Source: Candidatus Nitrotoga sp. 1052 (GTDB lineage Bacteria > Pseudomonadota > Gammaproteobacteria > Burkholderiales > Gallionellaceae). From it: a stretch of DNA of 64,000 nt. A program made the translations under genes and the position numbers. The stretch spans positions 1-64,000 of the forward strand of contig NZ_CAKMHQ010000009.1 in the NCBI RefSeq assembly GCF_927312905.1, in the 5' to 3' direction. Shown piece by piece: positions 36,564-46,103 of this stretch; the first letter of the stretch is position 1, and each line of letters begins with the position of its first letter. The notes under the pieces are model-generated. The model was given only the letters and a program-made list of their open reading frames with translations, was not told the DNA's origin and did no database searches.

Positions 36564-37157
36564 GTGAATCCTGTAGAGACTGAAGTGGACAACCTTGATT
36601 TTATTACCGAAGACATCGCGACTTTTGTAACTAATGCGCCCGGTTCAAGAATATTTCCATTCCAAATCCAAAATCGGCCATTATTCCGTGCCATAAGAAA
36701 CAGACGTTTCATTACGCTACAGAAATCCCCCGCATCTTGCACCATCTTTCAATCTTTGTTAAGGTTGGCCGCATCATGCAATTTTCCCGTGCCCTTTTCC
36801 CGCTGCTGCTTACCTTGTTGCTGCTTTTTGCCCAGCAAGGCGGGGCTATGCATGCTCTGCGCCATGCACTTGCGGAGCATGATCAGCAGCATGACAAGCA
36901 TGCACCGCATTCATCGGCATGCGGACATTGTGCGGCTTACACACAACTGGGCGGCGTACTTAGCAGCTCTTCCCATTCCTTCGGCGTTATCGCCATTCCG
37001 AACGGAACGATACAGCTTAATACCATTCCATTCCGTTCCAACCAACCCCTTATCGTCGTTGCGCGCGGCCCGCCTGGTCTTCTCCAAGAAATTGCATAAG
37101 ACCGCCCCGTTTAACGCGGGGTTATGTCATTCATTTTTGGAGAATTGTTATGTTTAA
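36564..37157 (+). CDS. Overlapping frame with strong start signal, doubtful
   Basis: A GTG at 36564 lies 6 nt after AGGAGG, the best ribosome-binding site in this stretch, and the frame stays open for 197 codons. The first 60 residues (MNPVETEVDNLDFITEDIAT...) look protein-like; later it runs through the gene at 36776-37099 in another frame and becomes Cys/Ser/Pro/Leu-rich shadow sequence. A short real protein that has lost its stop by frameshift, or a translated leader, are both possible. Confidence 0.3.
   Translation: MNPVETEVDNLDFITEDIATFVTNAPGSRIFPFQIQNRPLFRAIRNRRFITLQKSPASCTIFQSLLRLAASCNFPVPFSRCCLPCCCFLPSKAGLCMLCAMHLRSMISSMTSMHRIHRHADIVRLTHNWAAYLAALPIPSALSPFRTERYSLIPFHSVPTNPLSSLRAARLVFSKKLHKTAPFNAGLCHSFLENCYV
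36776..37099 (+). CDS. Small exported His/Cys protein, DUF2946-like
   Basis: 107 residues from the ATG at 36776 (MQFSRALFPLLL); the frame is open from 36737. Signal peptide about 1-25, then a His-rich stretch (HDQQHDKHAPHSSACGHC) with a CGHC motif, and a C-terminus with RGPPG. Small proteins of this sort commonly sit next to TonB-dependent receptors and may bind metal. It lies 50 nt before the receptor gene and downstream of operator-like site 3. Confidence 0.7.
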   Translation: MQFSRALFPLLLTLLLLFAQQGGAMHALRHALAEHDQQHDKHAPHSSACGHCAAYTQLGGVLSSSSHSFGVIAIPNGTIQLNTIPFRSNQPLIVVARGPPGLLQEIA

Positions 37158-39663
37158 GCACGTCATACTCTGCGCGGCGCAATTCACTCATGCCGCGACC
37201 AGGAAATCAGTTTACTTAATACCCCTGCTATTGTTGGCTTTCGCGGCATCCTCTAAAGCACACGCGGCTGTTTCCATGCTGAGTGTTACTTGCAACGATG
37301 AGGACATGGGCGCCGAAGTGTTTATCAACGGCAAATTTAAGGGCAAATGCCCATTGGATTTAACCGTTCCCGCTGGCAAGTTAAAGCTGAAAGTTCAAAA
37401 GAAAGTGGATGCTTTTAGTGCTCGCGTATTCGAACAGGAAGTAAGAGTAGGCAAAGGCGTGGACAAACATGTCAAAGTGTTATTAGGTGCTGCGCAACTT
37501 AACGCCAAAGGCAAGCAGCTCCAATCCAGGCGACGGAGCTCGGAGGAAGCCGAGATGAAGAAGCCAGGGAAAGAAGGCAAGCCCGAAACTGTGGCGATTC
37601 CAGCCCCCACCTTTGTCATTACCAAACCTGTCGTTCCGCCGCCGGTCGTCGTAGCCGCCCCGGCCGCAATCACTCCTCCCGTCATTGTGTCGCCGCAGGT
37701 TGTGGTTACAGAGCAAGCTGCAAATGAACCTGTCTTACTGCCGCCGGTCGTTGTTACCGCTAACCCGTTGGGAAGCGCCCTGTTTGACCTCGTATCCCCG
37801 GTCTCTGTGCTGAGCGGAAAAGATCTATCGTTTCGACAAGAGAGCACTTTAGGTGAAACGCTTTCCAAACTTCCCGGCGTAAGTTCAACCTACTTTGGCC
37901 CGAACTCGAGCCGTCCCGTAATCCGCGGCCTGGACGGTGATCGCGTACGGATAATGCAGAACGGTGTCGGCATGCTCGATGTTTCGGCCTTGAGCCCCGA
38001 CCATGCTACGACCGTAGATCCGTTGGTGGTAGATCGGATCGAAGTGGTGCGCGGCCCTGCAGCACTGATGTATGGAGGTGCCGCAGTAGGAGGCGTAGTG
38101 AACTCGCTCGACAACCGCATTCCCCAATCGCCCATCAAAGGCTTCACGGGCCGTGTTGAACCACGGATTGGTGGTGCCGCCAACGAGCGCAGCGGTGCAG
38201 CCGTGCTGGAAGCCGGCAATGGCCTGGTCGCACTCCACGCTGACATCGCTTTACGCCGAACTGACGACCTCCGTATCCCCGGTTTTGCGCGATCAGACCG
38301 ACAACGTGCTCTGGATGACCCTACAGTCGAACAGCCCCATGGACGCCTGCCAAATAGCTCATTGAAGAGCGATAGCGGTGCTGTGGGTGCTTCCCTCACT
38401 TTGGACAAGGGATATCTCGGCCTCTCATATAGCGATATGCAATCGAATTACGGCACAGTGGCGGAACCGGACGTGCGCGTCGACATGCACAGCAAACGGT
38501 TAGGCGTGGCTGGAGAAGTGCGCGAGCTGGGCACGTTCGTTCAGGGGGTGAAGTTCAAATATGGCTACACCGATTACCTGCACAATGAGCTGGAGAACGG
38601 TGAAATTGCAACCACTTTCAAAAACAGGGGGTATGAAACACGGGTAGACGCGACTCACGCCAAGCTGGGGCCATTCACCGGCGCCTTCGGAGCGCAGCTT
38701 TCAAATACTGATTTCGCGGCGCTTGGCGAAGAAGCATTTCTGCCGAAAGTCAATACCGACGCCAAAGCGCTTTTCATTTATGAGGAAGCCGTATTCGGCG
38801 ACGTCAAGCTTACCGCAGGGGGCCGTAACGAACATACCACAGTAGCATCGGCCGGGGATAGCCCAACAACAACGCGCTTTGGCGCGGCCCAGGCGCGCAA
38901 GTTTTCGGCCAATAGCGGTGCCTTAGGCGCGCTCTACACCTTCAATCCGAATGTTACCCTGACTGCAAACTTTTCGCACACCGAGCGTGTGCCGACGTAC
39001 GCCGAGCTATTCGCGAATGGCCGACATGTAGCAACTGGACAGTTCGAGGTGGGTGACACAACGCTTTCAAAGGAGAAATCGAACGGCGCTGATTTGCAAT
39101 TGCGCTGGCGTTCGGGCCCGCATTCAGCAAGTATCAGCGGCTTCTACACCCGCTTCCAAAACTACATTGCATTGATCAGAAGCGGCCAAGAGCAGGAAGA
39201 ACTGACTGAGGTGCTATTTCGCGCGGTGAAGGCTGAATTTCATGGTTTTGAAACGGAAGGAAAATTCCGAGTATATGAGGAAAAAGGTAATCTCGATCTC
39301 AACCTGCGCGGCGACTATGTGCGGGCGAAGAACAGTGACACGGGCGAGCCATTGCCGCGCATTACTCCCATGCGTCTCGGCGCGGGACTTGATTACCAAC
39401 TTGGCAAGTTCAGTGCGAGGCTCGACGTTTCCCATTCTTTCAAGCAGGATCGAGTGGCAGCGAACGAACTATCCACCCGTGGCTACACGCTGACCAACAC
39501 CACGCTGAACTACCGCTTTAAGACGCAAGCAGTTAACTGGGACGCCTATATCAAGGGCAATAATCTTTTCAACCAGGAAGCACGAGCGCATACCTCGTTC
39601 CTGAAGGAACTCGCCCCGTTACCGGGGCGCGGTTTTCTTCTGGGCGTACGTGCCAATTTCTGA
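37150..39663 (+). CDS. TonB-dependent receptor with N-terminal PEGA-like domain
   Basis: 837 residues. Signal peptide about 1-40. Residues about 41-112 look like a PEGA domain (AEVFINGKFKGKCPLDLTVPAGK). A Pro/Val-rich linker follows to about 205 and may hold the TonB box (PVVVTAN). The plug domain is about 208-320 (RPVIRGLDGDRVRIMQNG; DRIEVVRGPAALMYGGAAVGGVVN), and the beta-barrel ends in an aromatic Phe (VRANF). The barrel resembles ZnuD-type zinc receptors, but the His-rich loop seen in ZnuD is weak here. The PEGA extension is not usual in this family. Substrate likely a metal ion or complex; zinc is a guess from similarity. Confidence 0.9.
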   Translation: MFKHVILCAAQFTHAATRKSVYLIPLLLLAFAASSKAHAAVSMLSVTCNDEDMGAEVFINGKFKGKCPLDLTVPAGKLKLKVQKKVDAFSARVFEQEVRVGKGVDKHVKVLLGAAQLNAKGKQLQSRRRSSEEAEMKKPGKEGKPETVAIPAPTFVITKPVVPPPVVVAAPAAITPPVIVSPQVVVTEQAANEPVLLPPVVVTANPLGSALFDLVSPVSVLSGKDLSFRQESTLGETLSKLPGVSSTYFGPNSSRPVIRGLDGDRVRIMQNGVGMLDVSALSPDHATTVDPLVVDRIEVVRGPAALMYGGAAVGGVVNSLDNRIPQSPIKGFTGRVEPRIGGAANERSGAAVLEAGNGLVALHADIALRRTDDLRIPGFARSDRQRALDDPTVEQPHGRLPNSSLKSDSGAVGASLTLDKGYLGLSYSDMQSNYGTVAEPDVRVDMHSKRLGVAGEVRELGTFVQGVKFKYGYTDYLHNELENGEIATTFKNRGYETRVDATHAKLGPFTGAFGAQLSNTDFAALGEEAFLPKVNTDAKALFIYEEAVFGDVKLTAGGRNEHTTVASAGDSPTTTRFGAAQARKFSANSGALGALYTFNPNVTLTANFSHTERVPTYAELFANGRHVATGQFEVGDTTLSKEKSNGADLQLRWRSGPHSASISGFYTRFQNYIALIRSGQEQEELTEVLFRAVKAEFHGFETEGKFRVYEEKGNLDLNLRGDYVRAKNSDTGEPLPRITPMRLGAGLDYQLGKFSARLDVSHSFKQDRVAANELSTRGYTLTNTTLNYRFKTQAVNWDAYIKGNNLFNQEARAHTSFLKELAPLPGRGFLLGVRANF

Positions 39664-39706
39664 GTTCCCTATAAACGGGATTCATATGAAAGGATGGGTA
39701 TGATGG

Positions 39707-39763
39707 CTTGATTGCCTCACGTTTAAATTCTGCCGTAAAAATACGACGCGGAATACGTTTCAT
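39707..39763 (-). pseudogene. IS3-family orfA N-terminal fragment
   Basis: Nineteen codons starting ATG at 39763 (MKRIPRRIFTAEFKREAIK) match the start of IS3/IS2-type OrfA proteins. The sequence then breaks off into unrelated DNA. No second orf or terminal repeats remain nearby. It marks an old insertion between the receptor gene and clsB. Confidence 0.6.
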
Positions 39764-39781
39764 GGATTCTACGGATAGCGG

Positions 39782-40951
39782 CTAAACATTATCATGTCCG
39801 CGTGCATAACCAATCACGCCAGTCAGGAAACGTACCATTGTATAACTGATGCGCATCAGCAAATGCATCCATATACCATGCTTGCGCCACGCAGAATGAG
39901 AAATCAACCGGGCGCTGTGCGCAATCTCTTGCAACAAATCGGCACGCAATGATTCAGCAAAACCTGCATCGCGAACTACCAGGTTAGCTTCGCGCGCCAA
40001 CCATAGACTGAATGGGTCTATATTGGATGAACCTACGGTTGCCCAATAGCCATCCACCACCGCAACCTTGGCGTGCATAAAACTGGCGTGATATTCGTGA
40101 ATTTCCATACCTGCTCGCAATAATTCGTCATAAAGTGCACGCGTAGCAAAGTGCTGCAGGCGATATTCCACCTGCCCTTGCAACAGCAACACAACGCGCA
40201 CTCCGCGTCGAGCCGCATTTAGCAAAGCATGGCGGAAGCGCAGTCCAGGTAGAAAATAGGCATTGGCAATGATGATTTCTCGCCGGGCACCGGCAATGGC
40301 TTTGAGATAAGCGTGTTCAATGTCGTGACGATGACGCAAGTTGTCGCGCAACACGAAAGCCACTTTGTGTTGCTCAGTATTTTTGTGCGCGGCCAGTAGT
40401 TTTACGCGCTCGCGCTGCCGCCGAAAATTTATCCACGACACCAACGTCCACAAACGCCGCATTACGAAGTGTATTTGCCCTGCCGTAGCTCCCTGCACCT
40501 CCACCGTATAATCCAAACGTGGCGCCATAATCCGACCACCCGGCACATCATTGATAATATTGATGCCGCTTACAAAAGCGATATGCTCATCCACCAGCGC
40601 CAGCTTGCGATGCAAACGGCGCAGGCGGTGGCGGCGCAAGCTGAAGCGCGCGATTTCCGGGCGATACCACAACACCTCTACGCCCGCTCCACGCAGCTCA
40701 TTCACCCACGCATCCGGCAAATCGGCCGAGCCGAAACCATCCAGCAGCAAGTGCGCCATCACGCCACGCTTGGCTGCGCGCTGCAACGCCTGCGAGACCA
40801 GACGACCGCAGGTGTCGGCGGCATAAATATAAGTTTCCAGATAAACCGTGCGGGTTGCGGCGTCTATCGCCGCAACCAGGCGCGGAAAATATTCCTCGCC
40901 GTTGCGTAACAGAGTCAGAATATGACCATCAACCAGATGCGTACTACTCAT
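39782..40951 (-). CDS. clsB: Cardiolipin synthase-type phospholipase D (ClsB-like)
   Basis: 389 residues from the ATG at 40951, which overlaps the upstream stop (ATGA). Two HKD motifs are present: HRKLALVDEHIAFVSG near 115-130 and HAKVAVVDGYWATVGSSN near 290-310. It would make cardiolipin or transfer phosphatidyl groups at the inner membrane. The C-terminus is basic and amphipathic, without clear membrane helices. It is the last gene of a minus-strand run. Confidence 0.92.
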   Translation of the reverse strand: MSSTHLVDGHILTLLRNGEEYFPRLVAAIDAATRTVYLETYIYAADTCGRLVSQALQRAAKRGVMAHLLLDGFGSADLPDAWVNELRGAGVEVLWYRPEIARFSLRRHRLRRLHRKLALVDEHIAFVSGINIINDVPGGRIMAPRLDYTVEVQGATAGQIHFVMRRLWTLVSWINFRRQRERVKLLAAHKNTEQHKVAFVLRDNLRHRHDIEHAYLKAIAGARREIIIANAYFLPGLRFRHALLNAARRGVRVVLLLQGQVEYRLQHFATRALYDELLRAGMEIHEYHASFMHAKVAVVDGYWATVGSSNIDPFSLWLAREANLVVRDAGFAESLRADLLQEIAHSARLISHSAWRKHGIWMHLLMRISYTMVRFLTGVIGYARGHDNV

Positions 40952-41700
40952 AGGGCGAGCGTTGCGGACAGCGCTACATGGTCTGAAATTTTCCTCCACG
41001 AATGCACCTCACAGCGCTGAATCTCCAGCCCCCGCACATAAATGCGATCCATGCGCAGTAGCGGTATGCCCGCCGGAAAACTGCGTGCCGGCCTGCCAAG
41101 ATTTGTTTCAAATACCTCATGCAATTGCAATTCATGGGCTAACAGACGACTGGCATTGTTGCGCCAGTCATTGAAATCACCCGCGACAATAAGTCGCGCA
41201 TCCAGTGGTACCATTTGCTTGATACGCTCAATCAGCGCATTAAATTGCACCCCGCGGCCACGTTTGAATAAACCGAAATGTACACAAATGCAATGCAGCG
41301 GCTGACTGATTTCCCTTTGATCGGTTTTTGGCAGGTCAATTACACAATGCAGCAGACCCCGACTCTCAAAGCGGTGCGCGGAAATATCCAGATTATCCCA
41401 CTCCACAATCGAGTAGCGGCTCAAGAGGGCATTTCCGTGATGCCCGCCTATATATACGGAATTCTTTCCATACGCATGATGCGGCCATATCTGGTCAGCC
41501 AAAAACTCATGTTGCGGCGAAGTGGCGTAGCCATGGAGATGCCGACCATCCCGGCTGTTCTCGCCCTGCACCTCCTGCAGGAATACGATATCGGCGTTGA
41601 GTTCACGCAAGCGCTCGCGCAATTCGTGCAGCACAATGCGCCGGTTGAAATGGGACAAACCCTTGTGAATGTTGTAGGTGACAATGTTCAGTGTGGTCAT
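40948..41700 (-). CDS. Endonuclease/exonuclease/phosphatase-family protein
   Basis: 250 residues of the EEP fold: TYNIHKGLSHFNRR, DIVFLQEVQGE with the metal-binding Glu, VAGDFNDW, and a final SDHVALSATL with the catalytic Asp-His. Members beside clsB are usually annotated as EEP-family hydrolases of unknown substrate, possibly a phospholipid or nucleic acid. No signal peptide. It is coupled to clsB by a 4-nt overlap. Confidence 0.9.
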   Translation of the reverse strand: MTTLNIVTYNIHKGLSHFNRRIVLHELRERLRELNADIVFLQEVQGENSRDGRHLHGYATSPQHEFLADQIWPHHAYGKNSVYIGGHHGNALLSRYSIVEWDNLDISAHRFESRGLLHCVIDLPKTDQREISQPLHCICVHFGLFKRGRGVQFNALIERIKQMVPLDARLIVAGDFNDWRNNASRLLAHELQLHEVFETNLGRPARSFPAGIPLLRMDRIYVRGLEIQRCEVHSWRKISDHVALSATLAL

Positions 41701-41782
41701 AAGTGGCTCATCAATACCGCATCAGCAGACCACATATCATTACAATATACGCAATGAGCGTGATATTGGCCGCAAACATCCG

Positions 41783-42880
41783 TCAGGCGTTACCTATGCC
41801 TCGGAGGGGAAGGTTGATTTGACGCGCGAAATCCAGCATGCGTTCGATAGAGACCTTGGCACGACGCCCGATTACCGGATCGACATGTATCTCATTCTTC
41901 CCACTTTCCAACGCTTGGGCCAGATTCAGCAACCCGTTCATCGCCATCCATGGACAGTGATTACAGCTAGTGCAAGTCGCGCCATCTCCAGCCGTAGGTG
42001 CTTCGAGAAACACCTTGTCTGGCGATAAAGTTTTCATTCTGTGCAGAATACCGTTATCGGTCGCCACAATAAACTTGTTCGCAGCCAAAATTTGTGTTGC
42101 CTTTATGAGCTGCGTGGTGGAGCCCACCACATCAGCAAGCTGAATCACTTCCGGGGGAGATTCCGGGTGCACCAACACCTTGGCATCCGGGTGTTGCGCC
42201 TTAAGTTCAGCCAACTCCTTGGCCTTGAACTCGTCATGCACCACACATGACCCTTGCCACAGCAACATGTCGGCGCCACTTTGTTGCTGAATGTAATTGC
42301 CAAGATGACGATCCGGTGCCCATAATATTTTCTGCCCCTGCTCTTTAAGATGCTTAACGATGGGCAACGCGATAGAACTGGTTACCACCCAGTCGGCGCG
42401 CGCCTTCACCGCCGCACTGGTATTGGCATATACCACCACGGTACGATCCGGGTGTGCGTCACAGAAAGCAGTAAACCCCTCCACCGGACAACCAAGGTCG
42501 AGCGAACAGTTGGCATCCAAATCGGGCATTAACACGCGCTTTTCCGGGTTGAGGATTTTCGCTGTCTCGCCCATGAAACGCACCCCCGCCACCACTAACG
42601 TTTGCGCCGGATGTTGATGGCCGAAATTGGCCATATCAAGGGAGTCAGATACGCAACCGCCTGTAGCATCGGCCAAGTCCTGCAAGTCCGGATGCACATA
42701 ATAGTGCGCCACCAGCACTGCATCCTGTTCTTTTAACAGTCGTTTGATGCGCTCGATCAGCATTGCTTTTTCATCGGGCTTCGGTTCGCGCGGCTTCTTC
42801 GCCCACGCTGTCGAAGTGGCGCAGCCGGGATGATCGTAGGCAACCGATATCATGCCATCCTGCCTCTCAATTTCCTTCAT
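41783..42880 (-). CDS. nadA: Quinolinate synthase NadA
   Basis: 365 residues. Conserved parts: [27 protein letters not shown], the first cluster Cys region ([13 protein letters not shown]), GSCVVHDEF, and [13 protein letters not shown] near residue 305. It condenses iminoaspartate and dihydroxyacetone phosphate to quinolinate for NAD synthesis using a 4Fe-4S cluster. nadB and nadC are not in the window. It lies 34 nt after nudB on the minus strand. Confidence 0.96.
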   Translation of the reverse strand: MKEIERQDGMISVAYDHPGCATSTAWAKKPREPKPDEKAMLIERIKRLLKEQDAVLVAHYYVHPDLQDLADATGGCVSDSLDMANFGHQHPAQTLVVAGVRFMGETAKILNPEKRVLMPDLDANCSLDLGCPVEGFTAFCDAHPDRTVVVYANTSAAVKARADWVVTSSIALPIVKHLKEQGQKILWAPDRHLGNYIQQQSGADMLLWQGSCVVHDEFKAKELAELKAQHPDAKVLVHPESPPEVIQLADVVGSTTQLIKATQILAANKFIVATDNGILHRMKTLSPDKVFLEAPTAGDGATCTSCNHCPWMAMNGLLNLAQALESGKNEIHVDPVIGRRAKVSIERMLDFARQINLPLRGIGNA

Positions 42881-42914
42881 TTGACAATCTTTCGTTCACT
42901 ATGTATGGGCGGTT

Positions 42915-43364
42915 TCAGCCCCCCGCTCTTTCTCTTTCAGGCAACTGCAAAATTGCTTCGCGGTTGCTTGGCGAAAATACCAGCCCCGCAGCTTCCTGCC
43001 AAGGCAACCATTTATAACTGAGATGTTCCCGCGGTGACAATTGGACAGGAAGCACGCAGGGTAATTCCAATCCAAATACATGCTCAGTGTTGTGCCGGGT
43101 ACCGGGCGCATAGCGATGCTGCCATTTTGCATAAATTTCATAGATATTTTGGGCCTGCCAATCCACCAAGGTATAGTAATTGGCATCCAAGCCAGTTTCC
43201 TCAAACACTTCGCGCACAGCTGTCTCGCACAAAGATTCGCCTTCATCCTGGCTACCGGTGACTGATTGCCAAAAACCCGGGTGATCAGCGCGTTCCAGAA
43301 GCAACACCTCAAAATCCAAAGTATAAATCACCACTAACACCGAAACTGGTAATTTATATTGCAT
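42915..43364 (-). CDS. nudB: Dihydroneopterin triphosphate diphosphatase NudB
   Basis: 149 residues with a complete Nudix box beginning GSQDEGES and ending REVFEETGL (near residues 37-59). NudB removes pyrophosphate from dihydroneopterin triphosphate in folate synthesis. The assignment to nudB rather than another Nudix enzyme rests on overall sequence and the aspS neighbourhood. It starts 8 nt after the barstar-like gene. Confidence 0.9.
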   Translation of the reverse strand: MQYKLPVSVLVVIYTLDFEVLLLERADHPGFWQSVTGSQDEGESLCETAVREVFEETGLDANYYTLVDWQAQNIYEIYAKWQHRYAPGTRHNTEHVFGLELPCVLPVQLSPREHLSYKWLPWQEAAGLVFSPSNREAILQLPERERAGG

Positions 43365-43372
43365 GAATGGCG

Positions 43373-43768
43373 CTAGCAGAAAAAAATCCAGAATGGTTTA
43401 TCTTGCGATTTCCAGAAAGCTATCGTATCAGCAAAAATTTCCATAGCAATATTATGATCCTCAGCAGCCATCCCAAGGGTGTCATTATCGTTTCGCAACA
43501 GCAGCACATAACCGAAAGCGGGTTGCCAGGAAAGATCACTCAATGTATCGGCCAGCGCATCCCAATTGCCACCAAACCAGTCCGGCACATGGACTGCTTG
43601 AGCGATGGCAGCGATAAAATTTTCCTTGCCCTCTACCTCAGCCAGATCAACCTCGAACAAGACGCAACCTGCCTCTGCCACTGCTGCATACAACTCGTCC
43701 AAGCGGCAACCCAGCCGGTATGCACCCGCCTCTCTTACATCTTTTAAGCGTAGCGACAAATTATCCAT
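43373..43768 (-). CDS. Barstar-family RNase inhibitor
   Basis: 131 residues from the ATG at 43768 (MDNLSLRLKD). The barstar fold is shown by a helix-rich core with FGGNWDALADTLSDLSW, the hallmark segment that enters the RNase active site. No signal peptide, so it stays in the cytoplasm. It begins 1 nt after the stop of a secreted RNase gene, so the pair is an effector and its inhibitor. A longer frame to 43858 would overlap the RNase gene and adds no barstar sequence. Confidence 0.88.
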   Translation of the reverse strand: MDNLSLRLKDVREAGAYRLGCRLDELYAAVAEAGCVLFEVDLAEVEGKENFIAAIAQAVHVPDWFGGNWDALADTLSDLSWQPAFGYVLLLRNDNDTLGMAAEDHNIAMEIFADTIAFWKSQDKPFWIFFC

Positions 43769-43769
43769 G

Positions 43770-44165
43770 TTATTCCGTGATGCGCCGGAAAGTCTGGTAA
43801 TGGTCCGCGCTGTAATAACACTCAACAGGTTGGCCACAGACAATGCGCCGTGAGCCACGATTGCGTGCTCCAGGCGTTTTCACCGTAAATTCACGATAAT
43901 AACCACGCTCGCGCTTGGGCAATCGTTTTTCGAAATTACTGAATATCACACCATCACGTGGATATGGAAACGGGCCACCCTGCTTAATAAGATGCAAGGT
44001 TTCTCGCCCTTCCGGCGGCAACGCGGACACCGCGATAATCTGCATTTCACGGTCATTATTTGACCCCAACGCATAAGCATGAGTTTGTGCTGAAGCCAGT
44101 GCCAACAGCATTGCAAACAAGACAAATAAATAATGCAGGATGAACCGTGCGCTAACCATTCTCAT
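43770..44165 (-). CDS. Secreted guanyl-specific ribonuclease (RNase Sa type)
   Basis: 131 residues. Signal peptide about 1-31 (ends THA). The mature part follows RNase Sa closely: SALPPEGRETLHLI, GGPFPYPRDGVIFSN, then YYREFTVKTPGARNRGSRR and ADHYQTF. By comparison with RNase Sa these supply the catalytic Glu, Arg pair and His. It cleaves RNA after G. Two Cys lie seven residues apart (VCGQPVEC), unlike the usual end-to-end disulphide. It is coupled to a barstar-type inhibitor and placed between aspS and nudB. Confidence 0.9.
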   Translation of the reverse strand: MRMVSARFILHYLFVLFAMLLALASAQTHAYALGSNNDREMQIIAVSALPPEGRETLHLIKQGGPFPYPRDGVIFSNFEKRLPKRERGYYREFTVKTPGARNRGSRRIVCGQPVECYYSADHYQTFRRITE

Positions 44166-44288
44166 CTTACGAGTCTCCGCTACATATCCATGCAAAACGC
44201 TAAATTCATTCTAGCCATCTCACAATATTTTGATGCGAGAACGTACCCTGCAGATTCTTTCAAATTTCAATCGCATTGCACTGCCACA

Positions 44289-46091
44289 CTATTCCTTCGT
44301 CACTTCCACCGTCGTTTGCACTTTCTGACGCAAACGAATATGCAGCTCGTTCAGTTGTTTTTCGTCAACGGCACTGGGCGCTTGGGTTAACAGGCACTGC
44401 GCACGCTGGGTCTTGGGGAAAGCGATCACGTCACGAATCGACTCTGAGCCGCTCATCAGCGTAACGATGCGATCCAGGCCGAAGGCCAGCCCGCCGTGCG
44501 GTGGCGCTCCATATTGCAGTGCATCGAGCAGGAAGCCAAACTTTAGTTGCGCCTCTTCCGCACCGATGTTGAGCGCGCGGAATACTAATGACTGAGTTTC
44601 TTCCTTATGAATACGCACCGAGCCACCGCCAAGTTCCCAACCATTCAACACGATATCGTATGCCTTCGCCAGACAACGTCCGGGATCATTTTCCAAGAGG
44701 TGAAGGTGCTCGTCCTTGGGCGCAGTGAACGGGTGATGGCAGGCATCCCAACGCTTGGCCTCATCATCGTATTCAAACATGGGGAAATCCACCACCCACA
44801 GCGGGGTCCATGCTGCGCCACTGACATAATTTTTCTCGTGACCAATCTTGGTGCGTAACGCGCCGAGCGCGTCATTGACCACTTTGGCCTTGTCCGCTCC
44901 GAAGAAAATCAAGTCGCCATTCTGTGCACCAGTGCGAGCTATGATTATTTTCAGTGCGTCTTCATTCAGGTTCTTCACGATAGGCGACTGAAGGCCAGCT
45001 TCATTCAACTGGGTCACGTCATTGACTTTAATATAGGCTAAGCCGCGCGCACCGTAGATGCCAACGAATTTGGTGTATTCATCAATCTCGCCGCGCGTGA
45101 ATGAGCCGCCACCCGGCACACGCAATGCTGCCACGCGCCCATTAGCTTGATTGGCAGGAGCAGAAAATACCTTGAATGCCACATCTTTTACCGCATCTGT
45201 GACATCGGTGATTTCCAGTGTCACTCTCAAATCGGGCTTGTCTGAACCGAAACGCGCCATCGCCTCAGCGTGAGAAATACGCGGAAACGGATTTGGCAAA
45301 ACGGTACCCAACACCTCTTTGAATACGGTACGGAGCATTTCCTCCATCAGCATCATAATCTTCTCTTCGCCCAAAAATGAGGTCTCAACGTCCACCTGTG
45401 TAAATTCCGGTTGGCGGTCAGCACGCAAATCTTCGTCGCGGAAACATTTAGTAATTTGGTAGTAACGGTCGAAACCTGCCACCATGAGCAGCTGCTTGAA
45501 TAGCTGCGGCGACTGCGGCAACGCAAAGAACTCGCCTGCATGAACACGCGATGGCACCAGATAGTCGCGCGCACCTTCCGGCGTGGATTTGGTCAGCATC
45601 GGCGTTTCAATATCGATAAAACCCTTTGCATCCAGGAAACGGCGGAACGCCATTGCCGTCTTGTAGCGCAGTATCAGATTTTTCTGCATCTGCGGACGCC
45701 GCAGGTCAATCACGCGGTGTGTCAGCCGCACGTTCTCCGACAGATTTTCGTCATCCAGCTGGAACGGCGGCGTAAGCGCAGCATTCAGCACTTCGATTTC
45801 ATGGCATAGAATTTCGATCTCACCGCTACCAAGATTGCTGTTGGAACTGCCTTCCGGGCGGCGACGCACACGTCCACTAATACGAAGCACGAATTCGCTG
45901 CGCACCGATTCAGCAATTTTGAACATGTCAGCACGGTCCGGGGCACATACCACTTGCGCCAGCCCTTCGCGATCGCGAAGATCAATAAAAATCACCCCGC
46001 CGTGGTCACGGCGACGGTGTGCCCAGCCACACAAAGTAACAGCTTGACCAAGATTTGAAACGTTAAGATGTCCGCAGTAATGAGTTCGCAT
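44289..46091 (-). CDS. aspS: Aspartyl-tRNA synthetase
   Basis: 600 residues. An N-terminal OB-fold anticodon-binding domain (1-110: [22 protein letters not shown]) is followed by a class II catalytic core with motif 2 ([18 protein letters not shown]) and motif 3 ([13 protein letters not shown]), and the bacterial GAD insertion about 310-415. It charges tRNA-Asp; the family may also charge tRNA-Asn in bacteria lacking AsnRS. It is 12 nt after the DUF502 gene in the fmdB-DUF502-aspS order usual in betaproteobacteria. Confidence 0.97.
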   Translation of the reverse strand: MRTHYCGHLNVSNLGQAVTLCGWAHRRRDHGGVIFIDLRDREGLAQVVCAPDRADMFKIAESVRSEFVLRISGRVRRRPEGSSNSNLGSGEIEILCHEIEVLNAALTPPFQLDDENLSENVRLTHRVIDLRRPQMQKNLILRYKTAMAFRRFLDAKGFIDIETPMLTKSTPEGARDYLVPSRVHAGEFFALPQSPQLFKQLLMVAGFDRYYQITKCFRDEDLRADRQPEFTQVDVETSFLGEEKIMMLMEEMLRTVFKEVLGTVLPNPFPRISHAEAMARFGSDKPDLRVTLEITDVTDAVKDVAFKVFSAPANQANGRVAALRVPGGGSFTRGEIDEYTKFVGIYGARGLAYIKVNDVTQLNEAGLQSPIVKNLNEDALKIIIARTGAQNGDLIFFGADKAKVVNDALGALRTKIGHEKNYVSGAAWTPLWVVDFPMFEYDDEAKRWDACHHPFTAPKDEHLHLLENDPGRCLAKAYDIVLNGWELGGGSVRIHKEETQSLVFRALNIGAEEAQLKFGFLLDALQYGAPPHGGLAFGLDRIVTLMSGSESIRDVIAFPKTQRAQCLLTQAPSAVDEKQLNELHIRLRQKVQTTVEVTKE

Positions 46092-46103
46092 ATTTTCAAT
46101 AAG

